Source of the DNA: Plectosphaerella cucumerina
Taxonomy: Eukaryota > Ascomycota > Sordariomycetes > Glomerellales > Plectosphaerellaceae
Assembly (NCBI GenBank): GCA_020746995.1
Contig: JAGPXD010000003.1
Coordinates: forward strand, 2,232,001-2,296,000
Length of the DNA: 64,000 nucleotides
Reading direction: 5' to 3'
A program made the position numbers and the translations under genes. Below are positions 12,401 to 24,106 of this stretch, in pieces. The number at the start of each line of letters is the position of its first letter. Within the stretch, counting starts at the first letter, position 1. The notes below the pieces were generated by a model. That model made no database searches. It had not been told where the DNA came from and saw only the letters and a program-made list of their open reading frames with translations.

Positions 12401-13274
12401 TTACTTGTCATCACTGATGGGATGGTTTGGTTGCGGATGAACTCAAACCATTGAAGAATAAGTGAAGTGGCTAGCATTAGGCCCATCGGTCGATGATGTC
12501 GTCGACGTTGAGCTTCACGGCGAGCTGGACCCTGTTGTCTGGTGGTGTAGAGGTAGGGATACCTTCCAGTAAACAGCTTTACTTACCCGGAAGAGTATTC
12601 ATCTACCTGGATAAGTACTGCAAGTCATGACAATCATCGCTTACAAACTCAACTAACTTGGACATATACTGGTGACGATCGATTTGTATCGGACAGGACA
12701 TACATTGTTTTAAGCCCTTCACTACTTCGCACCAATTCAGCTCGTGAGATATCTGAGATACTTGGTATTCCAATCTCTTCAATGGTAGTCTCTCATAGTT
12801 ACCAGTATCTCCCTAACTCGACACGCTTGGAAATTCTGGTCATCCACCACTGTTCTTGGCAACATTTGGTCTTCACTATGCCGTGTCAGGCCTTGGATGG
12901 GTGAAACAAACAAGTATCAGTGGGAGCAAGATCTTCAAGACTATACTCGATTGTGATTAATCTATCGGATCCTCCATGAATAGCGCCTAGCCTCATCACT
13001 TCATCACCACATCTCGGCCACTGGTGAAGGCCAGGGGCTTCAGGGGCTCACCACCTCGGTGTGTTCTCCTCACCGAAGTTCACCGAGCCCACCGAGACAG
13101 CTGTGACGCACGGCCCCCACCCCGCCATTTCACTTCCAATCCGCCGACATCCCGCCTTGAGTCACAACCCGACCCGATTTCCTTTGCGCCTGGCAAAATT
13201 CCAACCAAGCACACCGAAGCAACCAGGCCGTCTCCCCGATCCACGACACCCCGCGCCTCCCGCGATCGCATCCA
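9401..13274. other. Intergenic interval between SKN7 and GCD6
   Basis: About 3.9 kb without a supportable gene. It holds the SKN7 3' region, then GC-rich unique sequence. A lower-GC block lies at about 12400-13000, in which a possible relic terminal exon is noted separately. The last 250 bases before 13275 are C-rich and likely contain the GCD6 promoter and leader. No repeats, tRNA or transposon ends were seen. Confidence 0.5.
12481..12541 (-). pseudogene. Possible relic or terminal exon (uncertain)
   Basis: On the minus strand, right after an acceptor-like CAACAG, an open run reads VQLAVKLNVDDIIDRWA and then a stop. Upstream on that strand a GTAAGT donor occurs about 50 nt before the acceptor. 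This resembles the last exon of a gene. Further upstream the sequence is lower in GC and broken by stops, so no complete gene could be traced. It could be a degraded gene, the end of a gene with very small exons, or chance. Confidence 0.2.
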
Positions 13275-15558
13275 ATGTCTTCGCAACGACCCGGCGGCGC
13301 CGGAAAGGGCAAAAAGTCCTCCAAGCCCGCCGAGAGCAAGCGCGAAGATGTCCTGCAGGCTGTGGTAAGTATAGCTTCCAGGACCCCGTTGGTGGGGCAG
13401 CCAGTACTGATGCGCCGCGCCCATTGCAGGTTATTACAGACTCCTTCCAGGACCGATACCAGCCTTTTACAGTCGACAAGCCGAGAGTAAGCTCGAGTTC
13501 AACCCTGGAGTCCCTGCGACGCTGACGAGATGTGCCCCGCAGTGTCTTCTGCCCCTTGCGAATACCCCCCTCATCGAGTATACTCTCGAGTTCCTCGCCA
13601 TGAACGGCGTCCAGGAGGTCTTCCTCTACCCCGGATCGCATATCGACCAGGTTGAGGACTACATCAGCAGGTCCCGCTGGTCCCCCGACTCGGGCAAGAG
13701 CCCATTTTCCAACATCACCTTCGTCCGTGTCTCCGACGCCCACTCGGTCGGCGACTTCCTCCGTGACCTCGACGGCCGCGGCTACATCGATGGCGACTTC
13801 ATCCTCGTCCACGGCGACCTCGTCTCCAACTTCTCCCTAGACAAGGCCCTCGCGGCGCACAAGGCACGGAGAGAAGCGACGGCGACTAACATCATGACCG
13901 TCGTCCTCCGTCCCGGCGGCGTCGAGCCCCACCGGACAAAGACCAACGGCATCACCCCCGTCTTCGTCGTCGACTCCAAGACCAACAGGATCCTGCACTA
14001 CGACGAAACACACCCCCTCCAGTCTGAGCACTACCTTACCCTGGACCCCGCCATCCTCGACGAGCTGTCGACCGACTTTGAGGTCCGCTCCGACCTGATC
14101 GACGCCCAGGTCGACATCTGCACTCCCGAGGTGCTCGCCCTGTGGTCCGAGAGCTTCGACTACGAGCTGCCGCGGCGGAACTACCTGCACGGCGTGCTCA
14201 AGGACTGGGAGCTCAACGGCAAGGCCATCTTCGCCGAGATCATCGACGACGGCTACGCCGCCCGCGCCAGCAACCTCCAGATGTACGAGTCGGTCTCCAA
14301 GGACATCCTCAGCGGCTGGACCTACCCCTTCATCCCCGACTGCAACGTCCTCCCCGGCCAGAGCTACCAGCGCAAGGGCCACGGCGTGTCCGCCGAGGAC
14401 AACGTCGAGATCGCCTCGAGCACCAAGGTCAAGACGTCCATCATCGGCAGGGACACCCGCGTCGGCCCCGCCTCCACAGTCACCGGCAGCGTCATCGGCA
14501 AGAGATGCAGGATCGGCAAGAACGTCACCATCACCGACAGCTACATCTGGGACGACGCCACCGTCGAGGACGGCGCCGTCGTCACCCGCTCCATACTCGG
14601 CTACGCCACCACCGTCGGCAAGGGCGCGTCCGTCGCCGCCGGGTGCCTCCTCAGCAGCGACGTCATCATCAGCGAGAGCATAAACCTCCCCGAGTCCACC
14701 GTCGTCGCCTCCCTCGCCCACGACGGCACCCCCATCGCCGCCGACCCCGCCCTCGTCGGCCCCTCAGGCAAGGGCGCCGCCTACACCGACCCCGAGGCCG
14801 ACGACGTCGACCCCGAAGATCCTGCCGTCCTGCAAAAGTCCCTCATCTACTCCCTCGCTCACCTCAACCTCTCCGCCTCGTCCCTCTCCACCCTCAACTC
14901 GGACATCGACTCAGACTCGGACGACGAGTCCGAATCCACCCCCTTCTCCGCCTCGCGGCAGCGCCTCTCCTCCTTCGCCTCAGACGACTCCGGCTCCGGC
15001 GGCCGCTCCGCCTTCCACCAGGACGCCGTCCACGGCCTCCTCGAGGCCCTCCGCGACGACAACGGCGACTTTGAGCCCGCCAAGCTCGAATTCATGGGCC
15101 TCCGTCTCAGCACCGACGCCTCGGACGCCCAGATGCGCAAAGCCGTCGCCGTCGCCTTCTCCCGCCGCGCCGCCGAGCTCCTCACCCCCGAGCATGGCTC
15201 CCTCGACTCAGCCGCCGCCGCCAAAAAGACCCTCACCCGCAAGGGCGCCGCAAAGTTCGTCGACGAGGTCGGCGTCTCCGGCGGCGAGACCGAGCAGGTC
15301 GAGTTCGTCTACGCACTCCAGCGGAGTCTCCTCACCGTCCGCGGCCTCGAGCACGCCCGCGCCGGCACGCTGCTATCTGCCCTGCTGCAGAAGCTGTATG
15401 AGCTCGACGTCCTCGAGGAGGAGGGCATCATGTCTTGGTGGGCTGACGAGCGGTCCGCGCAGAACGATGAGCTGGCTGCCGTCCGGGAGAAGAGCAAGGT
15501 GCTCATCGACTGGCTCGAGGACGCCGAGGAGGAGAGCGATGAGAGCGACGACGAGTAG
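13275..15558 (+). CDS. GCD6: Translation initiation factor eIF2B, epsilon subunit
   Basis: Three exons (13275-13364, 13430-13486, 13543-15558) give 720 aa, close to the usual size of this subunit. The N-terminal nucleotidyltransferase-like fold is clear (FQDRYQPFTVDKPRCLLPLA, TPLIEYTLEFLAMNGVQEVF). A left-handed beta-helix follows at about residues 335-430, with hexapeptides such as SIIGRDTRVGPASTVTGSVI. An acidic Ser-rich linker leads to a C-terminal W2/HEAT domain (about 560-720) with the aromatic-acidic boxes ending WWADERSAQN and LIDWLEDAEEES. eIF2B-epsilon is the catalytic subunit that exchanges GDP for GTP on eIF2, the control point of general amino-acid control. The gene is convergent with the HAD/RGG gene, 413 bp away. 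Confidence 0.96.
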
Positions 15559-15971
15559 ACGATGGATTGATTCAGGTAGACAAAGATGATGGGAAAGAGG
15601 CTTTTTACACGGGGAGCCGCATTTTGAATGGCTGGGAGCATCAAAATCAACAACACACGTGTAACTCGCATGAGAATGGCCAGGTTAGGCCGGGGAACCT
15701 CATAGCAAATGACATTATTCTTGACGTCTCTCCGCTGCATCATACAATGTAAACGATGTAGCAACATCATCGGAAGAACTTGCTGGTATCATGTTTTCCC
15801 CCTTTGCCTTGCCTTGCCTTGCCGACATTGGCGGCTGTTCCAAAACGCCGATCCCACATGAAATTGGTACAGAAGACCGGGGTGTCCTATCCCTCGACAG
15901 GAGCATGATGATGTCTGTTCAGACGCTCCTCGCCTTGGACAGTTCCCCAACTGCACCAACAGTCTACCTCA
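15559..15971. other. Shared 3' region of two convergent genes
   Basis: These 413 bp between two stop codons presumably carry both 3' ends. The only structure I see is a short tandem repeat of GCCTT, three copies at about 15806-15822. There is no open frame of note. Confidence 0.5.
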
Positions 15972-17779
15972 CTAGTAGTAGTTCTGGAGGTCCGCCGGGG
16001 GGTTCGCAGGACCGGATCCGCCGTTGCCGCTTCCGCCGCGGCCTTGCTTCCTCGAGTTGCCGTTGCCCGAAGGCTCGTCGTACTCGACATGGCCGCCTTG
16101 CTGGTTGCGGGGCTCAACGTCATCAAGACTCTTATAATGATGGTTGCCGCCGCGACCGCCGCCTCTGCCGCCCCGGGCATTACCTCGAGGGCCTCCTCGT
16201 CCATTGCCGCCGCGTCCGCCGCCGCGACCTCCCCGTCCGCCGCGGCTGCTCGAGTGGAAGTCTCGCCTCTCGTTGCGTCCGCCGCGCGGGTGACCGCCTT
16301 GTTGTTGGTAGTAGCCGTCATGGCCGTGATGGCCTGCGGCAGGGCCTCGAGGGGCTCCCGGTCCGTCATCGCCGCCGTGCTTTCTCTTGGCGCCCTTGTT
16401 CGCGAAGAGAGACTCGTACTGGTCCTCGCCGGGCTCTTCCGGCTCTACGCGGAGCATGACCTTCTCGCCGACGGTCGTCTCGAAGGTCAGCGCATTGTCC
16501 GGGGAGACGGGGTGCCAGCTCTGAATCTTGCCGGCGTCGACGGGGCGCGCGCCCCTGCGGAGGGCCAGGACTACGAGAGGCGCCGGGTTGTCAGTGTGGT
16601 ACTTGGCCGTGACAGGGACGGCGCGCAGGCTCGCCGCCCAGACCGAGTTCTCGTAACAGCCTGTGCCAGTCACTTGCCACTTCATCTTGGAGCCCATGCC
16701 TCCGACCTTATCGAGGATGGACTGCGGGCAGGGCCGCGGGCAGATCATGATGTTGTTGGCATGAAACTTGAGCTCGTGCTCCGGCACGTTGGCAGGGATC
16801 AGACCTTTGGCGAGGTTAATGAGCACCTCGGTGTCCTTCTTGTTCAGGAGGTAGCCGGTGAAGAAGACTGTCTTCTTGATCATGAGCCTGCGAGGGCGGA
16901 TGTGCTTTGGCTGACGCACAATCTTGGGTGAGGCAATGGCCTCGTTGTGGAGGTTGACCATGTGCTGGACCTCGGCGACTTCTACAATGGGGTCCAGGGT
17001 CGTCGCCGTGTCTGCCACCTGGATCACCTCAGCGAGGATCGGCGACCGCGTTCGAGACGTCGTGCTCTTCTGGCGGTTGTAGTCTGCCAGGAAGTCGCGG
17101 AAGCCCTTGACATGCTTGGGGCGGTCCTCGTAGATGCGGATCTCCTCGGCATTCTTGTACGTCTCCATCATGGCCGTGAGGAAGAGCTGCTTGAAGTGCA
17201 TGGTGCTGCTGAAGGACTGGTTAGTGGGACTGACGGCGGGCTTGAGTCCGACCATGTCGAACTCGAGGCCCTTGCTGCTGGCCATCCTCTTAATGAGCTC
17301 GGTGAAGCCGCGCTCCGACCTGCCCGTGAGGAGGACGCAGAGGGCATCCTTTTGTTGTGTGCTTAAACGGATGAGGTCGACAATGTTCTCGTTCCACCAG
17401 CCCTCCCAGGCGCGCTTCTCCTCGGCATCGGCGCCTTCGCCAGTGGCGGCGAGGATGCGAGAGTCGTGCCACCAGCCGCCGTTTACCAGGACGTCCTGGC
17501 TACTCAGGGTGCCGATGGTGGGGCCTGTCCAGAGTGATGTGTTCGGGAGGGGGGTTTTGAAGACTGTTTGGAGAAGCATGTCAGTCAGAAAGTGAACGGA
17601 TTCCATCCATTGGGAGTTCAAGGGGTTTGCTTGCTCGTATTGTCAAAGTCGTAGATGTGGAGGGCTTTGATCTTGTCCACTGATGGGAGTGGCTTGTTGA
17701 GAACGCTCCATCGACTGAGGGCGGTCACCGTTTGTGATGTTGAGCCATTCTGAGCCAGCTGGGAGTATGCGGACGTCAT
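15972..17779 (-). CDS. HAD-type 'Swiss army knife RNA repair-like' protein with RGG tail
   Basis: Two exons, 17779-17635 and 17563-15972 (578 aa), joined by a 71-nt intron with a GC donor. Splicing rebuilds the HAD motif at about residues 42-55 as IYDFDNTIFKTPLPN. The acidic DxD and following Thr match the HAD domain of proteins described as Swiss army knife RNA repair-like. Without this splice the frame stops shortly after the DxD. Later parts include a basic segment (RQPKHIRPRRLMIKKTVFF) and a long RGG/Gly-rich tail (RGGRGGRGGGRGG, about 475-535), which in other proteins binds RNA. The start at 17779 was chosen because it gives MTSAYSQLAQNG directly before the HAD domain; an in-frame ATG at 17980 exists but adds a poorly structured leader. 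Substrate unknown. Confidence 0.85.
17564..17634 (-). other. GC-AG intron in the HAD/RGG gene
   Basis: On the minus strand the donor reads GA|GCAAGC and the acceptor AAACAG|TC, with a CTGAC branch-like element about 20 nt before the acceptor. No GT lies near the donor that could keep the reading frame. The spliced protein restores the conserved DFDNT-(L/I)-F block of the family. Confidence 0.8.
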
Positions 17780-18415
17780 CGTCTTGAGGGAGGGGCCTTG
17801 TCGCGGCTCGGCGAGACTAGGACGACGGGTGCGAGGGATGGTAGGACGGAAGAGGAGGAGTCGAGGGAGATGTCTTTTTGACGCAGCAAACATCAAATTG
17901 ACCTCGGCTGTACAGTATTGTGGCACGTCGTGAAAGGCACCCCCAAGGACTCGGGCTTTGTATCCCGTCGACCTGGTCACCGTCCCCGATCCGTCGCGCG
18001 ATTGCCCTTTCTTGAAGGGGCTGGGATCGGTGTCGGTCGATCAATCGATTTGTCGCGGCTTGAATGTCGCGATTCGCTGCCCGTGTGCCTGGTGGCTTGG
18101 TATGTGACGGTTGTGGTGGTAGGTCGAAAATGATGGTTGGGGAAGACATCATGGAAGGTGCGCGCGCAGGTGTGGTGTTTTTGGCGGTTTTGCGCTTATC
18201 GCCTCTCAGAGCTCCGATAAGCATCACGCATCCCCGTTTGTTCGTGCCGGCAGCCATTCTTTATGATCCCAAATAGATACCACGATTGAGTCATCTAATA
18301 TTTCTGCGCGCCCATTACAAGTCCAATGCCTGTTTTCGATACTCGACTCCGTACACTTTGAGACTTGCCGGTTGAGTCTGTCCTCGTCTTTGATTTTCCG
18401 CCACCTTCTTCAACC
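17780..18415. promoter_or_regulatory. Divergent promoter region, HAD/RGG and DUF167 genes
   Basis: These 636 bp separate two genes read in opposite directions, so it must hold both promoters. Open frames inside it are short and have no motif. Bases 18270-18360 are AT-richer, as promoter cores often are. No specific binding site could be assigned. Confidence 0.5.
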
Positions 18416-18809
18416 ATGAATCAGGCCATCCGCTTCGTCGCAGGCGCCAAGAAAAGCCCTACAGGCACCATTTACCTGAAGTGCCACGTCAAACCCGGCG
18501 CAGCAAAAGCCCGTGAGGGTGTCCTGGCCGTCGGCAATGAAGCCATCGAGCTCTGTGTCTCCGCACAGGCTCGTGAGGGCGAGGCAAACAAAGCCGTGGT
18601 CAAGCTGCTGAGCGAGGCACGCAGATAACTTGTTCCAACCCAAATGACCGCCTTCTAATACTCACCAGGTCCTCAACATATCCAAGTCTGATCTGCAGAT
18701 CACACATGGAATGAAAGCTCGAGACAAGACTGTTGCTCTCAGCGGCATCACAGATGGCCAAAGCTCACTGGAAAAGATCACCACTATGCTCAAGGCAGCG
18801 GCCGAGTGA
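18416..18809 (+). CDS. DUF167 / UPF0235 (YggU-like) small protein
   Basis: Exons 18416-18616 and 18669-18809 encode 113 aa. The family core is plain: LKCHVKPGAAKAREGV, then ELCVSAQAREGEANKAVVKL and, across the junction, LLSEVLNISKSDLQITHG. The last block aligns without a gap to the YggU/C15orf40 family (ANK-ALV-LL-xVL-V-KSDV-I). That requires an intron with a GC donor after GAG; any nearby GT donor would delete the conserved KLLSE. Members are small single-domain proteins of unknown biochemical role found from bacteria to man. The start ATG at 18416 gives the expected N-terminus; an upstream in-frame non-ATG extension is unlikely. It is convergent with the MFS gene, with 106 bp between stops. 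Confidence 0.85.
18617..18668 (+). other. GC-AG intron in the DUF167 gene
   Basis: A 52-nt intron. Donor GAG|GCACGC, acceptor CACCAG|GTC, and a CTAATAC branch-like site close to the acceptor. Joining the exons reproduces the family block with no gap. Confidence 0.75.
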
Positions 18810-18915
18810 ACCCGCCCCTCGGAAGATCGGTATCGTGGTCAATTGGAGATACAGGCTCGGAAACAAACGCCCTGCCATGCTAATGATGCATCTTCGGGTC
18901 GACGACCCGGCCAAC

Positions 18916-20850
18916 CTATTTTTCGCCGGCCTCGATCACTTCGACTCCCTCCGGCGCCTGCTGCAGCCTAGCCTCCCTCGCCTTCTTCTCTTCAGCCTTG
19001 GCGAGCGCTCTAGCCCTTCGGCTCTCGTTCTTTTCTTGGTCCTCCCGCATTTGTCGGATGATGCGACTCTTGGACCGAATCCGCTTCCCGTATTTCCAGA
19101 ACGCCAGAGGCACCGGGATGAGGGCAACCTCCAGCAAACCGAGGAGGGTCCCCGCCCAGCGTGGTGAAAGGGCTTCGTACATGGCAGGCCCGGCGAGGGG
19201 GAGCACGCCTCCGAAAACGCTCCTGATGACGGCGTTTCCGGCAAGCGCGCTGGCCGCGTAAATACCATACACGCCTCCAAGGTAGTTTGCGCCGTAGATG
19301 AAGGACAAGGTGTTACCCGCGCCGAATGGGATGCCGAAAAATATGGGCACGGCCCAGTGGATCGATGTAGGTAGCGACGTCCATGCGAAGACCAGCTGAC
19401 CGATCGGCGTCAGGACGGCACCGAGGGTCATGATACGGGCAGCAGCCTCTGGTGGCACCTTGCCCGTCTCCGGATCTTTGGGATGGGCGTTGACGATTCG
19501 ACGGAACAGGGGTTCGAGGAAGATGGCAAGAAGCGTTCCGATTCCGATGCCAACAAAGGACAGTCCTGAGATGCCAGGACCCCAGCCCCTGTACTCGGAG
19601 AAGACGATGGGGTAGGCGATAAAGCAGAGGTAGAGGATGCCGTAGATCACGGAGATCCTGCAGTCGTTCGTTAACATCATTCAAAATTGTCGCATTTGGA
19701 GGAAGTCTCTTACCATATGTTCGCGCCCCAGAGGATAGGCTCAGTGGCGGCTAGGATGAAAGGCCGGCTAAGGTTGGTCTTGAGAACCTGGGCCATGGAG
19801 AGCTTGGTGTCGTACCGACACCACCATCGCGGGTCATCCGTCTCCTTGCGCAGACGTGCCGCCTTTCGCTTCAGAATTGTCGGGGCGTACGTTTCCTTGA
19901 GTGTCAGCATCGCCAGAATAGCGACGCCAGCAAGGATAAGGACGATCCAGTTGCACCAGCGCCAGCCCAGGGACTGGAACACAAAGCCTCCGATGATGGG
20001 CCCAGTCACCGGGCCGTTCAGCGGCGCGATACTCCAGAGAGACATGTACAGCGCGCGGTACTCCTCGCTTGCGATGTCGACGACGGTACCCGGGCTGTTC
20101 GAGATGAGGGCGGCGCCGAAGAGAGCACTGCGTCTGTCAGTAAGATATGGCTGCGGCCTTCAGAGGAGAAACCCACCCGACGAAGCGAGATGCGAACTGC
20201 TGCTCGAGAGAGTTTGCGAGCCCGCAGGGAATGATCATGATGGAGGAGCAAAACATGCAGACCAGGTAGACTCTCTGTCGGCCGTACAGCTCACTCAGCG
20301 GCGCCACTACCAAACAGCCAGTGGCAAGGCCGAGGAGGTAGGTCGTCATGCCCAGCGTGGTGTAAGTCTTTGACGCGTTAAACTCCCTCATGAGGCCGGG
20401 GATGGAGGCCGTGTAGCTGGTGCTATAGAGGACCACGATCCAACACGATAGAGAGATGACGACCAGGACCCAGACCTGGTACCACATGGGCCAGTTCTTT
20501 GGGTTTTCCGGGTCATCGGGGCCGAAGGTGACCTCGAAATCCGGGGGTCTTGATGCCGTGCTACCGGATGTCTGCGTCTTGTAGAGTGCCGGGTCTAACT
20601 GTGCCGGGGTTTGGTGCGCGCCGTCTGGGCCGATCTCCTCGTCGTCATCGTCCGCATCGGGCTCCAGCTCGTCTCGGCGGGCGTCATGCGACGGGTCGTA
20701 GTTGTCAAAGGGGCCGTCAGCCTGCCTCAACTTATCCGCCTCGGCTCTCTCGTGCTTTTCGCGCGTCGGGCTATCGCTGTGGATAGACGACGAGGAAGTG
20801 TAGCCGTCTGACGCGCCGGGGGCCTTTTCTGGGTCCGAGTTTGGACTCAT
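18916..20850 (-). CDS. Major facilitator superfamily (DHA1, polyamine/drug type) transporter
   Basis: Three exons, 20850-20177, 20127-19714 and 19657-18916, give 609 aa. A long hydrophilic N-terminus (about 130 residues, acidic) leads into the typical entry motif of this group, FGPDDPENPKNWP, then about 12 hydrophobic segments. The conserved APLSELYGRQRVYL loop between helices 2 and 3 and the signature region GPVTGPIIGGFV-QSLGWRW are both present. The C-terminus is basic and charged (KYGKRIRSKSRI). Members are plasma-membrane proton antiporters for polyamines or drugs; the substrate cannot be read from sequence. An in-frame ATG 33 nt upstream (20883) would add 11 residues (MRRTIGVPSAA); I prefer the second, but either is possible. 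Confidence 0.9.
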
Positions 20851-23800
20851 TGCTGCGGATGGGACGCCGATGGTGCGTCTCAATGGGTGGCAGCTGGGAT
20901 GCGAGTCTCAATGGTAGACTTATGATGAAGCGGCACCCATGCCTCTCGATGCAGCGAGATGATGGCTTCAAACGTGAAGACGCCTTCCGGATAAGAAAGA
21001 CGAGCGACGTCGGTCAGTGGGGGGCGGCCCGGCTTCTTTAAGCTGTCCGTTCGGAGATGGTGGCCCCAGTGAAAGTGGTCCACCAAGGGGGCGGGCGTCG
21101 GCGCAAGTCAGCGTCTTTGGGGGGTGGTGGGGATTTCTGGCACGAAGATGCCGGGCGACCTTGACCTCCCTCTCTCGGATCCGGGGACGGACGAGAGATG
21201 AGGGGGCCACGGAGCGGCAGTAATGATCACTTCAGTTGCGGTGTGCAATGTGTGGTTGGTGGTGTGCAGCCAAGGGCCGGCCGACTAGAGCTACTGACGC
21301 CATACATGCTGGTCTTGACAATCTACTGGAGATCCGTAAGCAGAAAGATGATGCACGGAACCATGCCCGTCCTGTCGTGCGATGTGCGGAACGATTCCAC
21401 GACCATACAGAAGTGTTTCTCTTAACTTGCTTGAAGTGCGAGACGAGTTACTGCGGTGCGAGGAGAAGGCGGCCCGAGGGACAGTACTGCAATGCTCGGG
21501 CCATGAGTTTGCCTTTCGGCCGTATCATCATTTCTCAAATTAACACTGATTGATCTCTCGGGCCGGCCCACTACAACGGGCAGTACGACGCACACGCCAT
21601 CGGCCCGGTGCGACGATCACACACTCATCAGGATCAAGATGGAACGATGACACGCGCAATCGGCGCCTCTGACATTTCCGGGCGCAAAGAGCGCCGTCTA
21701 TTTTGGAAGCTGAAGAGGGTTACAATGTTTCAGACAAGACAGCCGCCGCCCGCTCGAGTGTCGGATCTCGGGCTTTTTTTTTAAGCTGTCTGCTCAACGC
21801 CGCCCTCGCCCGGCTCCGGGGGTCGGATCCGATGATCCACTTTCGGAAGATCAGGGGCTGCTCCGATCTCGCTCCGGCCTGCTCTTCACCTTCCCGTCGT
21901 CTGAGGTTCAACTCACCATAACGCGACGATGGTGATGGACATGATTGAAATGTTCGGAAGGAGACCTTTTCTCACCCAAGCTCAAGTCTGTTTCAATAGA
22001 TGTCTCCCACTGATGCGGTAGTAGAGTGGCAGGCTCGGCGGCAACAAAATCCACGTCAAATCAGACGAATAACCTCTTTCCAATAACATCCAGAAGAACT
22101 GGCTCGTGCCAGGGGCCGTTCGACGTTGAAGGAAGAAAGCAGAAGCCAGATGATAACGATTTCCCGAAACACAAGCTCGTCAAGACATCTTTTCTAGGTG
22201 GAAACGCCGTGTCTTGGAATATCCACGGTGCCGACGCAGTAGCAATGTCAGAATGTCAGCTTCTCAGGCCTGCTCTCGACGAATACTTCATGTCTAGGTC
22301 ATCTTTTGTACCGATGGCGGTCTAGGCACTACCGATGGTTGAATTCAGAGGATCTATCTTGATATTGAAGATGTCGTCCTGGAAGTGACCAAGCAGTAGT
22401 CTTCCCTGCTTCTACCTATCCCCAATTCAAGAGCCAACGACGGTGAATCCAATATTGCCCCTGCGGAAACCTATAAGAAACCTATAGACGCCTCTAAACA
22501 TCTTGATTCATCATCAGCCACATGAAGACGTCCAGTGGCTGATACGTTTATGGCAGATGTCAAACAATCGTGAACCAGATGCTCTCTACAGTCCAGGCAG
22601 TGAGTTCTGCGACATTTTCGGGAAGGGGCCTCTCCCTGATCATGCCATGCCGAGCATACTACTAGCCATCTACATCGACCGCATCTCGATAGGATGGCAT
22701 CTTCCATCGGAAAAGTTACCCGTGCGAGCACCACGATGCTCTCGTACGTTGCCTCTCAACATGGTGGAGTGGGAAACATCCAGTCTCCAGCCACCTGTTG
22801 AGCACTGTCCACGGGCCCAGTGGCATCTTTCGTGCTAACTAGGCTCACCCTACACTCTGTCAGACGTGCTGAGACAATCCCAGCTGTGATTCTCATCGCA
22901 ATTTTAGACTAAAATTTCACGAGTTTCGTCTCTCAAAAGTTCAAAAGGGCCGGGAGGACTCGCAGAAGCTTATAGAGCTGTTCGTCCGGCGCATTAAGAT
23001 CTGAAAGTTCTCTCAGATAATTCCTGAGTGTAAGACGCAGTAGACGATCATAAGCATCAGCGAAACCTCAGTTTGCAGACGCTCTTGTCAAGACCATCCT
23101 GACACCCATCCATTTGCCGTGGGAGAGCTGCTTGCTGCCAGAGGGAGTACCTAGTCAAAAGCGCGCAAGCCTGAAGACTTCAAGTGCCCTCTGAAAAACA
23201 AATGCCAGTGATTAGGTAGCTTGAGGTTGTGTAGCACAACCGCCCTCAATGTATGACTGAGCTTAGATTCCGGGAGACTATGGCTGGTGATATCGACGTC
23301 TCTAGACTTCCATGGAGGTAGTCCCTCATGGTCTCGCCCGAAAGGAGGACTACAGTTTACCAGGAAGAACTTCTCCACATACCCGGCCCGGGTCGACGAC
23401 AGGGACCTAGCCACGTTGGACTTGTGCTAGAATGAACCCAACTTGGCATGACTGAGAGCGCTGGCTTCCGAAATATGGCAAGGTACATGCATCCGGATCG
23501 GGTACCTTGCATCACCAACATCATCATCCCTCCCACCAAGCAGGAAGTTATACATGTACCCAACAACGCTGCCAGGCGAGCCACCCTTCGACCTGCCGGT
23601 TCGCAGCTTGCCGACACCACTTCTACATCCCTCACGCCTAGTCACACCACCACACCCTTCCAAGCATGCACGAGAAATCACATTGCCTAGGTGTCTCAGC
23701 CAATCTCAAGTCTTAGGTATATCCATCATGTCATGAACTCTAAGCGAGCGGTGTCGTGTGCGCATAACACACACAATGAACAGGGTGTAAAAAAACCACC

Positions 23801-24106
23801 GCGTAAACCAAAAGTCTCGGTCTGATGCTCCCCCTTCCCGCATTCTGCGTTCTCTCCGTGTCTGGTGCTGTCCGTCCGTGCAGGCCTATTCCATGTTTGC
23901 GCTGGGCCGTATGATGAGAAACGAAAGAGAGAGAGGGAGAAACAAAATGATAAATAAGCAACCCCCTCAATAGGAAATATGACACAACGCCCGGTGTAGT
24001 CTCATCTATGTGTCCGCCCCCGGGGGACTGTAACCCCCCGTCCTCTCTGCCATGGGCGGCATGAGGACCATTCGGGCCCGCATGCGCAATTACCTCGCGG
24101 GCCCCT
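20851..24106. other. Intergenic interval, AT-richer in its second half
   Basis: About 3.2 kb without a gene. Up to about 21200 it is GC-rich and likely holds the MFS promoter. From about 21950 to 23750 GC content falls and all frames are broken. Small open runs such as KFHEFRLSKVQKGRED near 22910-22960 hint at decayed coding sequence, but no family is recognisable. This could be an old degenerated gene or transposon. A 9-bp inverted repeat with a 13-nt loop lies at 22513-22543. Confidence 0.4.

Noticed and set aside
13837..15074. Long frames opposite and shifted to GCD6 (13837-14721 minus, 14142-15074 plus)
   Set aside because: Shadows produced by high third-position GC in GCD6; the products are repetitive (GDGGD or RRHRR-like).
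17290..17980. Upstream in-frame ATG at 17980 as start of the HAD gene
   Set aside because: It would add 67 residues without homology-like character; the ATG at 17779 gives a compact start before the HAD motif.
22513..22543. 9-bp inverted repeat with 13-nt loop
   Set aside because: A short hairpin of this size is expected by chance in 64 kb; no following T run or conserved context.
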